Positions 63,791-64,000 of a DNA stretch of 64,000 bases are shown here, piece after piece. This stretch comes from Alviniconcha marisindica (taxonomy: Eukaryota > Mollusca > Gastropoda > Provannidae). A model generated the notes under the pieces. It was given only the letters and a program-made list of their open reading frames with translations. It was not told where the DNA came from and ran no database searches. Every line of letters starts with the position of its first letter. Position 1 is the stretch's first letter. The stretch lies in the NCBI GenBank assembly GCA_018857735.1, contig JABMCL010003902.1, forward strand, positions 147,501-211,500, given 5' to 3'. Position numbers and translations under genes: made by a program.

Positions 63791-64000
63791 CAAGACATAG
63801 ATAAAAATGATTAAAAACAACACTCATGACTTTGGAAATTACTGTGTGACTTACACTCCATTTGTCAAAGGCAGTCAGCACATCAACTTACAAAGAAAAG
63901 AAAAATTTGTGATACAGTAACCAACACTACAACAGCGAGAGGTCACAAGACTTACACATGTGCCACCGAAAACCCAGAACTCTGCATATTCTACACTGGA

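Overview
This window is eukaryotic, from an animal, and most likely a mollusc (a gastropod is my best guess; nothing in the window proves the species). The genes are split by GT-AG introns, encode animal proteins, and are spaced 10-25 kb apart. The remaining DNA is dominated by minisatellites, microsatellites, poly-C/poly-G runs, tRNA-derived SINEs, MITEs and LINE relics. There are no bacterial operons, CRISPR arrays or rRNA genes.

Four protein-coding genes can be supported. (1) 6970-7339 (+): the last exon of EXT1, a heparan sulfate co-polymerase; the rest of the gene is not visible. (2) 30465-40472 (-): a complete five-exon gene for a UBA-domain plus PTH2-domain peptidyl-tRNA hydrolase, 204 aa. 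(3) 46191-48039 (+): a complete two-exon CHMP6 (VPS20, ESCRT-III) gene, 210 aa. (4) 56294-62657 (-): the last six exons of an NADP-dependent isocitrate dehydrogenase of IDH2 (mitochondrial) type; its 5' exons lie beyond the right edge. The four genes belong to unrelated pathways (Golgi polysaccharide synthesis, tRNA recycling, endosomal sorting, redox/TCA metabolism), and nothing suggests that they cooperate.

Layout: 1-6397 is low-complexity EXT1 intron or flank with a decayed SINE. 6398-7745 is EXT1's last exon with tandem duplications at both ends. 7746-29270 has no gene and holds minisatellites (27-, 30-, 34-, about 53-bp units), a fold-back element, a TTAA-flanked MITE and a tRNA-headed SINE. 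29270-40500 is the hydrolase gene, its introns packed with minisatellites and transposons. 40600-46100 is transposon-rich and gene-free. CHMP6 follows, then 48100-56290 with more MITE copies, then IDH2.

The most notable signal is a recurring arrangement. In four introns belonging to three unrelated genes, the minisatellite next to a 3' splice site has a repeat unit that contains a copy of that splice acceptor plus the first bases of the exon (EXT1 last exon, the 212-nt hydrolase exon, and IDH2 exons at 62657 and 57576; the last is the weakest because its unit is simple sequence). The EXT1 stop-codon/3'-UTR region and an IDH2 5' splice site are tandemly duplicated as well. Intron-exon junctions here appear to seed tandem repeats, leaving rows of decoy splice sites. 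I have not seen this described as a system; whether the decoys are ever used cannot be told from sequence alone.
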